NCBI GenBank assembly: GCA_949752795.1
Contig: OX457074.1
Span: forward strand, 1,302,001-1,366,000
Direction: 5' to 3'
Source of the DNA: Hyperoodon ampullatus
Lineage: Eukaryota; Chordata; Mammalia; Artiodactyla; Ziphiidae
DNA: 64,000 nt
Below are positions 1 to 11,700 of the stretch, piece by piece. The stretch's first letter is position 1. Each line of letters begins with the position of its first letter. The position numbers and the translations under genes are program-made. The notes beneath the pieces are model-generated. The model did not search any database, was not told the DNA's origin, and saw nothing but the letters and a program-made list of their open reading frames with translations.

Positions 1-51
1 TGTTAAGGCACTTCCTAGAGTTCACATCCCAAACATAAACGTCTCCATCCC
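1..51 (-). CDS. UTP18: UTP18 exon 10 (partial, cut by window edge)
   Basis: The acceptor is ATTCAG|GGGATGG. The exon encodes [17 protein letters not shown], ending in the VYVWDV strand of a WD40 blade, and runs off the left edge of the window. Confidence 0.93.
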
Positions 52-2709
52 CTGAATGAAACAGCCAAAAAATGGGTTTGGTTAATTTTGTTTTAAACTT
101 GAAAGGCAAGTGAACTGACCATTCTTAGTCCCTCTTTAATAGTACAAGATACTACAAATAAAGACCTACTATATACTATAATTATCCTAGGTCTAGAAAA
201 CTGGCCTAAAAATGTTTCTTGTATACATTTTCATATATAGAAAACTACACCCTCATTAGTCATTAATAAACAGTATCTTTAGGTTTAGAGTGAAAATCAC
301 AAACTCTTGGCTTGAGTTGAACTTTCAGAAAAAGTTTCTACATTCCACTCAGATAAATTATTGGCGCAAAATTTGAAAAAAAAACAAAAAACCCACCAGC
401 AAAGGTTTTCCAACATCTATCAAGAGGTATCAGAGTACCTAACATGTAAGGCTAGGTGATTTAGATACCATACTGATGATGAAGCTGACGACAGAGGAGG
501 AAATGAAGAATGAACTGATCCAGACCAAAAGGAATTTATAGTTTAATTAAGGAGGTATGGATAATTTATTGTAATAAGCACAAATAGTTTAGAGAAGGGA
601 GAATGTGTGAAAGATAAAGATATTAAATCTGATGAGAACACAAATATTTTCATGATAGAAATGGCCACCTAAGTGCCAAGATCAGTCTCCTTCTCTCTCT
701 CCTATACACTCAATCTTGATGATCACCCCCTTCCTCACACCCATTATAGATGTGTAGAATGACCCTATACCCATCTCAAAGGTGGCTCCTCACTCATGTA
801 CTTCATCTCTTTCTTTTCTGTGGATATTGCTCTAACATTCACCCTTCTATACTATTATCCTTCCAATGAGAATTCAATGAATCTCACTGCTTCAACTATT
901 TCATTAAGAAACAAAATTTCCCAGGCTGGCATAAGGGTTTAGGTTAGGTAGAAGTAAAAAATGTATTTAGAAAAAATTTAATAGGCTCAAATTTTAGAAG
1001 CTTTATGTCTGTCTGTAGGGCAATGGTACAATAAAGGAAGGGGTTTAAAGATCAGCCTAGCTAGCAACAGACTAAAATGGGAACGGAAGGGATCAAGGGC
1101 AGGAAGACCACCTAGAAAGCGAGTGTATTAGATGGTCATAAGTTGATGTTGACTTAAGAAGCAATAATTAATCCAAGAGAAAACAAAAAGAAAAAACTGG
1201 TTCAGCTGAAAAGATAAAAGGTAAATTCTTTCTTCAACACTCCTTCTATCAAAATATTCTTTATATATATAAAACAATAAATATGAACAATATGATGCCA
1301 ATCACATAAATCACTCCTTACAGAAGGAGGAAAGGAGGAAGGGGAAGGGGGGAGAACACCAATCAAAATACAGATAACACCTAACTTACCAAGGCTCAAC
1401 TTCTGATTACTCCTTCTCTGATTTTAGGACCTTTCTTCTTATGGTAAATTAGACCTCCATGGTCCTAACCTAATTTGTAAATATTTAACATCTATATCCA
1501 ATTCATATAACCAAATCTCAGTACCTGTGCTGACCCTTTCAACTCTTCTCCCCAGCTCTGACTCTCCCAAGATCCAAGGGCCATTTCATTAGGACCATTA
1601 TTTCTCTGAACCTATATTTATTCCTTACCCCTCATAAAACCTAGCATATTAATTAATAGAGACTATATATGCTGATGACATTCTTCTATTATTGGATTAA
1701 AAACTTACAAATGTAAGTAACTCAACCTTGTGAAAGTTTGATTCTGGGCCAAAACCAAAACAAAAATTAAAGTTAATGCTAAACTTAATCCTTTTTTTAA
1801 AAAAAGTTTTTGAATAGATTGAAGACTACTACTCACTGGCAGAACCACTCTAATGCCTCCCACTACCAAACAGCATGAGCTACGCTGAGCTTGTGATGGT
1901 CCCCAAGATCCTCTAGGAAAAGGCGTAAGAGTCACAGGACAGTCAGAAAAGCCAGCAGAAAAGGACAAGATTAGAGACTGTCAGGAATGATAAAGGATTG
2001 GTTGGTAGTACTAAAGAAATGTCAGGATGAGATCAGAATTGTTTTCAGTCAATAATGAAGAAAATTCCAAACATTATCCAAGTCAAAAGAGGCTAAAAGA
2101 AAAGAAGTGATGATTTTAAGTAACTTCCAAAAAGAAAGTAAGAAAGTCTCAGAATAAGACATCTTTTAAAATGCATTTTCTGGGGACTTCCCTGACGGCA
2201 CAGTGGTTAAGAATCTGCCTACCAACGCAGAAGACACGGGTTTGATCCCTGGTCCGGGAGGATCCCACATGCCGCGGAGCAACTAAGCCCGTGCACCAAA
2301 AACTACTGAGTCTGTGCTCTAGAGCCCGCGAGCCACAACTACTGAGCTCGCATGCCACAACTACTGAAGCCCATGCACCTAGAGCCCGTGCTCTGCAAGA
2401 GAAGCCACTGCAGTGAGAAGCCCACGCACCACAACGAAGAGCAGCCCCCGCTCGCCGCAACTAGAGAAAGCCCGCGCGTAGCAACAAAGACCCAACATAG
2501 TCAAAAATTAATTAATTAGGGCCTCCCTGGTGGCGCAGTGGTTGAGAGTCCGCCTGCCGATGCAGGGGATACGGGTTCGTGCCCCGGTCTGGGAGGATCC
2601 CATATGCCGCGGAGCGGCTGGGCCCGTGAGCCATGGCTGCTGAGCCTGCGCATCCGGAGCCTGTGCTCCGCAACGGGAGAGGCCACAACAGTGAGAGGCC
2701 CGCGTACCA

Positions 2710-2755
<46 letters not shown>

Positions 2756-5700
2756 TAATTAAATAAAATGCCTTTTCTTCCCATCTTTTCCGCAAACAGT
2801 GCATGTTAAGCGGTTAATCCTTCACCATTACTAGTTAGTAAATGAGAAGGCAAACAGCAATGAAAAATGAATTGTAAAAATAAAAATGATTTTCTCACTA
2901 ACACAAAAAAGTCTAAAATCAAACCCAGTTTTGGTTAAAGTTGGTATTTAAACACACCCAAAGCTTCAAAGAAACTTCGGATCATCTTGTCATTAACTTA
3001 ACTTACCTGAAGATGCATATACTTTCTTACTATCCGAAGAGAATGTGGATGCTGCAATCCTTCCATTAATTTTCATACTACCAATTAGCTCTTTAGTCTG
3101 GAAGAACAATAAATATTACTTATCAAATTGCTAGGTGCTGCAAAGAAGAATCACAATGTGCAGAATAAAAGCAATCTAGTTCTCTATTTTGTAGCACCTA
3201 CTCAACTTTGTTTTTCCCTACCCTCAAAAAAAAAATTCTTCCCAAACTGCCCACAACTTCTCCCCAAGTCTCAATATGTTCCTCTAATTGAGATGCAGAT
3301 TTAAGGACACCATGAGTTATGGTTCAAGACCATCCCTACACTAATGTCTTATCCTAGCAGAACAAGCAACAGCTAATAATGGTTCACCTTCATTGACAGC
3401 AAGTGAAAATATCCAGCAACACCATTTATAAGCAAAAAGGATCCATCTGGGGAGACTTCGAAGCTCCTCACTATCTTCTCCTTCAAACCTAAGGAGATGA
3501 ATCAATAAAGATTAATGGTCTGCAGTAAAGCTTCCACTGACAATTGAGAGTTTCTTACTTTTTAAGTGCCTTAAATAAAACATGGGCTCAGACTCTGAAT
3601 AACTCTGACCCCATGCGTCATTGAGTATTACCGAAATACAAGGTCACTACAAAACGCTTAGCAAACTTCTGTTCTTTGTCTTGGTTAACATTTACCATTC
3701 TAATTACAGGCCTGAGAGCCAGCTCTCCAACCAGTAAACTTATCAACTAATTTTCCAAATGTAAACAGTAATACCTGTAAGTAACTAAAAGGATAAATTA
3801 TACTTCTCTGTCAAAACGTTCATGACCAGAAGGAAAATACACTGACACAGAGACAGCTAAAACACAGTAACATGCAGACACTAGTTGCTAGCCACCTACT
3901 AAACATCCCATGATGAATGGGAGTCTAATTCTTAACTCTGTGGATCAAAAAGAAAAAACAAACCAAAACCATGTGTCAGTAGTGTATTCAAGAGTTGATA
4001 AAGAAGAAGTAAAGCTGTCACTGTTTGCAGATGACACGATACTATACATAGAGAATCCTAAAGATGCTACCAGAAAACTACTAGAGCTAAACAATGAATT
4101 TGGTAAAGCAGCAGGATACAAAACTAATGCACAGAAATCTCTGGCATTCCTATACACTAATGATGAAAAATCTGAAAGTGAAATTAAGAAAACCCTCCCA
4201 TTTACCATTGCAACAAAAAGAATTAAATATCTAGGAATAAACCTACCTAAGGAGACAAAAGACCTGTATGCACTGATGAAAGAAATTAAAGATGATACAA
4301 ATAGATGGAGAGATATACCATGTTCTTGGATTGCAAGAATCAACATTGTGAAAATGACTCTACTACCCAAAGCAATCTACAGATTTAAAGCAATCCCTAT
4401 CAAACTACCACTGGCATTTTTCACAGAACTAGAACAAAAAATATCACAATTTGTATGGAAACACAAAAGACCCCGAATAGCCAAAGCAATCTTGAGAACG
4501 AAAAACAGAGCTGGAGGAATCAGGTTCCCTGACTTCAGACTATACTACAAAGCTACAGTAATCAAGACAGTAATGGTACTGGCACAAAAACAGAAATATA
4601 GATCAGTGGAACAGGATAGAAAGCCCAGAGATAAACCCACACACATATGGTCACCTTATCTTTTTTTTTTCTTTTTTTTTTTTTTGCAGTACACGGGCCT
4701 CTCACTGCTATGGCCTCTCCCATTGCGAAGCACAGGCTCCGGATGCGCAGGCTCAGCGGCCATGGCTCACGGGCCTAGCCGCTCCGCGGCATGTGGGATC
4801 TTCCTGGACTGGGGCACGAACCCATGTCCCCTGCATCAGCAGGCAGGCTCTCAACCACTGCGCCACCAGGGAAGCCCTGGTCACCTTATCTTTGATAAAG
4901 GAGGCAAGAATATACAGTGGAGAAAAGACAGCCTCTTCAATAAGTGGTACTGGCAAAACTGGACAGGTACGTGTAAAAGTATGAAATTAGAACACTCCCT
5001 AACACCATACACAAAAATAAACTCAAAATGGATTAAAGACCTAAACGTAAGGCCAGAAACTATCAAACTCTTAGAGGAAAACATAGGCAGAACACTCTAT
5101 GACATAAATCACATCAAGATCCTTTTTGACCCACCTCCTAGAGAAATGGAAATAAAAACAAAACTAAACAAATGGGACCTAATGAAACTTCAAAGTTTTT
5201 ACACAGTACAGGAAAACATAAACAAGATGAAGAGACAACCCTCAAAATGGGAAAAAATATTTGCAAATGAAGCAACTGACAAAGGATTAATCTGCAAAAT
5301 TTACATGCAGCTCATGCGGCTCAACATCAATAAAACCACCCAAACCCAAAAATGGGCAGAAGACCTAAATAGACATTTCTCCGAAGAAGATATACAGACT
5401 GCCAACAAACACATGAAAGAATGCTCAACATCATTAACCATTAGAGAAATGCAAATCAACACTACAATGAGACATCATCTCACACCAGTCAGAATGGCCA
5501 TCATCAAAAAATCTAGAAACAATAAATGCTGGAGAGGGTGTGGAGAAAAGGGAACACTCTTGCACTGTTGGTGGGAATGTAAATTGATACAGCCACTATG
5601 GAGAACAGTATGGAGGTTCCTTAAGAAACTAAAAATAGAACTACCATACGACCCAGCAATCCCACTACTGGGCATATACCCTGAGAAAACCAGAATTCAA

Positions 5701-8700
5701 TAAGAGTCATGAAAAAAATATATAAAAAAATAAATTAGGGCTTCCCTGGTGGCACAGTGGTTGAAAGTCTGCCTGCCGATGCAGGGGACACGGGTTCGTG
5801 CCCCAGTCCAGGAAGATCCCACATGCCGCGGAGCGGCTGGGCCCGTGAGCCATGGCCGCTGAGCCTGCACATCCGGAGCCTGTGCTCCGCAGTGGGAGAG
5901 GCCACAACAGTGAGAGGCCCGCGTACCGCAAAAAATAAATAAATTAATTAATAAAATAAAATAAAATAAATTAATTTAAAAAAAAAAGAGTCATGTACCA
6001 AAATGTTCACTGCAGCTCTATTTACAATAGCCAGGACGTGGAAGCAACCTAAGTGTCCATCAAGAGATGAATGGATAAAGAAGATGTGGCACATATATAC
6101 AGTGGAATATTACTCAGCCATAAAAAGAAATGAAATTGAGTTATTTGTAGTGAGGTGGATGGACCTAGAGTCTGTCATACAGAGTGAAGTAAGTAAGAAA
6201 GAGAAACACAAATACCGTATGCTAACACATATATATGGAATCTAAGGAAAAAAAAACAAAAAAGGACATGAAGAACCCAGGGGCAAGACAGGAATAAAGA
6301 CACAGACCTACTAGAGAATGGACTTGAGGATATGGGGAGGGGGAAGGGTAAGCTGTGACAAAGTGAGAGAGTGGCATGGACATATATACACTACCAAACG
6401 TAAAATAGATAGCTAGTGGGAAGCAGCCGCGTAGCACAGGGAGATCAGCTCGGTGGTTTGTGACCACCTAGAGGGGTGGGATAGGGAGGGTGGGAGGGAG
6501 GGAGACACAAGAGGGAAGAGATATGGGAACATGTGTATATGTATAACTGAAATACTTTGTTATAAAGCAGAAACTAACACACCATTGTAAAGCAATTATA
6601 CTCCAATAAAGATGTTAAAAAAAAAAAGTTGATTAGCTTCTCAAGACTCATGTAACCAAATTACATGAGCTAAGTATATAGACCAGATGTCAATTTACTT
6701 ATTTATAATGGGACATGTTCCTTTCCCATGCCTAAAAGGCTCAAACTGACTATGCAGGAGACCCTTCTGATATTAAATTGCTTATAGAGCCAACTTACCC
6801 ATTAACAAGTTGCCTAATAGAAAGGATACACAAGAGTAAGTGTAACCAGCTACGCTTCCAGGGTGACAGAGCAGAGGAGAATTTTCACTGTCCACTCATT
6901 GGTACGTACTGGACTTTTGCACCATGTGAGCATATCGCTAAGTTAGAATATTAATCAGAAAAAAGAATTTAGAAAAATCCAGTGAAGAGTTCTTGTTTCC
7001 CCACAGGAAAATGATAGTTAAAGGTCCCACAGACCATCTCTGTGCTAGTAACAGTCTTTGTCTAGATGGTTCACAATACTACAAAACTGGGCCTCCCACT
7101 CTAGCCCCACCCACCAAGAGACTACATCCTAGCTTCCTTGACTGGAATCAATCCAGACACATATTTCCAATCACTAGGGTTACTTCTGCTAGGGATGACC
7201 ATCTTCTTCACAATGACTCTAGTCCTACTAAGGGTAATATTCATCCCAAATCTTAGGCAAGCATTATATACTGACTACAGCATACAGAAAGAAACAGCTC
7301 CAAACATAGGGAAAATATCATTACATGATGAAGCAGAGAAGGGAGGTTAGTTCTGGAAACCCCTCCAGACCCAATCCTAAGAGCACAGTGGGAATGCAAG
7401 ACAGAGCTCAAAGTGTTCACCTTGGAGCCTACAGCTGGGCACCACCGCAGTCCTGGAAGACTGCAGACTGCACAGGTGTCACAAGGGCAACAGTAAACAA
7501 ACTTCCCTCATACTGTGTGGGACCAGTGTGAACACAGACCCAGGATGGCAGCAACAGAGGCAAAATGCCAGAGGACTCTTTACACAGTCCACTGCTCTCT
7601 GCCTGCAGTGAAAGACCTTATGTTTTTGGCCTGAGTAAGCCTGTTGTTTGGGGGTAATTCAGGAAAGGGGGTTGTCTTCAAGAAGGAAATACTAGAATTC
7701 CAACAAATAAGGACAAACAGTTACTTTATCAATTAATTGGAAAAATAAGATAACCATATTTTTATCCAAAGCTTACAGTGTACTGTACACCAGTTATATG
7801 TACATAGCGTTTTACTTTTGACTTCACAAAAGAACAGTGATAATAAATGCTAATTTCAATATTACAATTGCTTTTTATAAAAGCTAGACCTTTCAAAATA
7901 GAAGCCAGACAAAATTTATAACATGGCCTTGAGAAAGAAGATACAGAGCTTTAAAGATGTCAAGTATAAATGTTTCTATGGATTAGGGAATGAGGTTTTT
8001 TTTTTTTTTTTTGGCCACCCCACACAGCATGTGGGATCTTCGTTCCCAGACCAGGGATCGAACCCACGCCCCCTGCATTGGAAGAATGGAGTCTTAACCA
8101 CTGGACCGCCAGGAAGTCCCAGGAATGAGATTTTTAGGTCAACTGCTGAGCAACTAATAGATAAGAAAAAGAATGGCCAATTTAACTAGAATAGAGCCGA
8201 ATTCCATAGGATGGGAAGTGAACTGATTGTGATCAGATAGATTATATGCTGTTCTTAACAATGACAGCAGTTACCAATGACTGAGCATTTACCAAGTGGC
8301 AGGTGGTGCTTAGTTACAATCTTCTAAAAAATTATTTTAATATTTTAGAACACTTGAGTTTACAGAAAGAGAAAACTAAGGCTCAGCAATGACCATATGC
8401 CTATGAATCAAAATGGCTGCCTGACAAACTAACTGGATTCCCAAATGGTCAAATTCTTTGTGTTTTCCTAGAACAAGACAGCTGCCTTAAGAACTGCCCT
8501 TCTGGGACTTCCCTGGTGGTCCAGTGGTAAAGAATCCACCTTGCAATGCAGGGGACAGGGGTTAGATCCCTGATCAGGGAGCTAAGATCCCACATGCCTC
8601 GGGGCAACTAAGCCCACGCACCGCAACTACTGAGCTCGGGCACCTCAACTAGAGAGCCTGCATGCTGCAAACTACAGAGCCCACACGCTCTGGAGCCCAT

Positions 8701-11700
8701 GTCCCACGCACCACAACTAGAGAGAGAAATCCCGCACGCCACGACTAGAGAGAAGACTGCACGCCGCAAGAGAAGATCCCACATGCCTCAACGAAGATCC
8801 CGTGTGCCACAACTAAGACCCAATGCAGCCAAAAATAAAATTAAATAAATAAATCTTTAAAAAAAAAAAAAAAAAAAGAACTGTCCTTCTAGGGACTTCC
8901 CTGCTGGTGCAGTGGTTAAGACTCGGTGCTCCCAATGCAGGCAGCCCAGGTTCGATCCCTGGTCAGTGAACTAGATTCCGCGTGCCACAAATAAGAGTCC
9001 GCGTGCCAGGACTAAGAGTCCGCATGCCACGACTAAAAGATTCCCGCACGCCGCAATGAAGATCTCTCATGCGGCAACAAAGATCCCACATGCCACAACT
9101 AAGACCCGGCACAGATGGATATAGATAAAAGAACTGTCCTTCTAAATGATGCAACAGAAACTGCTTCTGGACTTTGAAATAGTAATCTGTGGTTCTTAAC
9201 CTTTCTGTGTGCCAGTCTGGTGAAGTGTATGATACCCTTCTCAAAATAATGGCTGTTTAAAACTTTCGTAACCGAAGGAAATGCTAAATTTCATTTAGAG
9301 ATTGGTGAAAATAAAGATGGAATGTTTTTCCTATCCAGCTTCACAGACCCCTGAATTTTGAGAGTCCATGGACCCCACTTTACAAGCCCTGACAGGTTAG
9401 TGGAAGGAACCATCAAAGCGGAATTCTTCAGAATGCATCAATTCTGAATTCTTCATTTTTCAGACTTGCATTTGCAAGAACCAAGAGCTCACATACACGT
9501 AAGGCTTGCACATCCTAACTTGTCAGCAATTTTCCCTTGTTCTACTGTCCTTAATTAATTGAGTTATTGATAGTTTTATAATCACGAGACTGAGAATTAT
9601 ATTCAACAGCATAACACCACAAGAAGAAATACATTTGGTTTACCATTACTATTATAATTATCATTATTACCAAGTTATGCTTATTGAGGAAAGAGAAGGA
9701 AAAATATTAAAAGGCAAAGATAAATGCCATGTCTTAGAAGAATCCGGTGATCAGATACACACCCCGGCATACCAGCAGATCCACAGTACATATCACTAAC
9801 TACTGGATCTCAGCCACCCCTGGTTTGCTTTCCCCAAGAGGATGCAAGGCAAGGAAAGACCAGAGCACATTCCTTTTGATTGGTGGAATGACATTTAAGA
9901 ATAATAACTACTACATGTTGTTTTCTATTTCAATATGGGGAGACAGTTTAAGGTTTTCCAACTCGAAGGGAAGTCCATGGACCAGTAGCATCAGCAGCAT
10001 CTGAGAACTTGTTAGAAATGCAGAATCAGGCCCGCCTCAAAACAACAGGATCAGTCTGCATTTTAACAAGATCCCCAGGTGATTCATATGCACATTAATG
10101 TTTGAGAAGCACTGATTTAAAGCATAAATAGATAAATTAAAACCCCCCTTGGAAAGGATCACTGAAAGTGTCAGGAACACAGGAAAGACAAGACCAGAAA
10201 CACTGAAAATAAACTTCATAAATGTTTCTAAAGTTGGCCTTACTCACTTTTAACCACTAGCAGAAAAAAGGCTGTACAGAGCAACCTGTAACCCTTACAG
10301 CCCCACATATGTGCAATTTAACAGGGAGACTGCCAGCAAGCTGTAGCATATGACAACACCACCTCCCAAGATTTATAATGTTAACCCAACCAATTTCATT
10401 ACAAGGACTTTAGTTCCCAAAGGATTCATGAAGGTGTCATTATATTTTTGAGGTAATGGGAGTAGGAGAATGCAGAAGAAGAGATAAGGCAGAGGAAAGA
10501 AATTTTCATATTTTTTAAGTAGTCCATTCTTCAAAATACATTACAAATTCCAAAAGCAGTGCTTTATTTCCTTTAAATGTAAACCAAAATTGTATTATAA
10601 CAAACAGCAGAAGAACTGGAGGGCACCCAAATTTCAGATCAGAGGAGTGAAATAATTTGTCCAAGGAAGTAGAACCCAGGTCTTCTAGCTCCCAGGCTCA
10701 TGTTCTTTCTGCTGCAGCAACTGCTAATTTTACAGCCAAGTATTTGCAACTGCTTTTCTGGTCTAGGGGAATATATATTTGCAAATTATGATTTTCTTCC
10801 CATAGGTACTCAGTAAAAAGTCAGTTCACTTTTTTCATTCAAACATGTTATCTCAACAACACATTTTCCAAATAGTAAAACCAAAGAAACCCTTATTTTT
10901 AATAATTCTATGGGGAGGAAAAAAAGTGGTTGCAAATACTGTTAAACAAACTCAACTATGGGCTGGGGGGGAGGGAGGTGCGTGTCAGCTATATGTTCAT
11001 TAGAAGCCTTACCTCTTACTTGATGCACAGGAATTAGCTTTCCAGCCAGCATATCATAGACATAAAGAACCTTGCTGTGAGTACTCGTGGCTAAAACCTT
11101 TTCTCCATTAGCACTAAAACAAGCTTTAAAGATTGGAAACTTTTCCAAATAGATGCTCTGAATTTTAGGATTTGTTTTTCCATCAACCTATAAGGAAGTA
11201 CAAAATATTCCTTTTGATTATTTCCACAGACCATGTATGCTGATTGTAAACACTTTTCACTACAAGTCTTTTTTTTTTAATTTATTTATTTTATTTATTT
11301 TTGGCTGCGGTGGGTGTTCGTTGCTGCGCATGGACTTTCTCTAGTTGCAGCAAGTGGGGGCTACTCTTCATTGCAGTGCACGGGCTTCTCATTGTGGTGG
11401 CTTCTCTTGTTGCGGAGCAAGGGCTCTAGGCACATGGGTTTCAGTAGTTGTGGCACGTGGACTCAGTAGTTGTGGCTCACGGGCTCTAGAGCACAAGCTC
11501 AGTAGTTGTGGTGCACGGGCTTAGCTGCTCTGCGGCATGTAGGATCTTCTGGCACCAGGGATCAAACCCGTGTCCCCTGCACTGGCGGGCAGATTCTTAA
11601 CCGCTGCGCCACCAGGGAAGTCCCTACAAGTCTTCATTTAAAAATGCATACCTGGGGCTTCCCTGGTGGTGCAGTGTCTTTCCCTGGAAAGGTGCCACTT

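Larger units (their letters stand above)
52..3006 (-). other. UTP18: UTP18 intron 9
   Basis: Apart from the nested SINE pair at 2183-2766 I see only AT-rich unique-looking sequence. The short open frames near 1202 and 1705 lack conserved features and I do not regard them as genes. Confidence 0.8.
4000..6626 (+). mobile_element. 5'-truncated LINE-1 (ORF2 C-terminal half plus 3' UTR)
   Basis: L1 homology begins inside the reverse transcriptase. The catalytic LFADD box is at 4021-4035, followed by the thumb and C-terminal Cys region ([18 protein letters not shown], then [11 protein letters not shown]), a 3' UTR and AATAAAGATGTTAAAA plus poly(A). A short TSD (AGTTGAT) is visible at about 3993-3999 and 6627-6633. 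It is antisense to UTP18 and carries two later SINEs. The long intact frame suggests a fairly young copy, but the missing 5' half means it cannot move itself. Confidence 0.9.
3489..11012 (-). other. UTP18: UTP18 intron 7
   Basis: This 7.5-kb intron holds the L1 with its two nested SINEs, three further CHR SINEs, MIR pieces and MER-type fossils, listed separately. For 6640-7980 I see no gene. A short frame at 7138-7350 encodes one hydrophobic helix ([19 protein letters not shown]); I do not recognise it, and it could be an old retroelement remnant. For 10120-10630 and 10700-11010 I see nothing specific. Confidence 0.7.
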
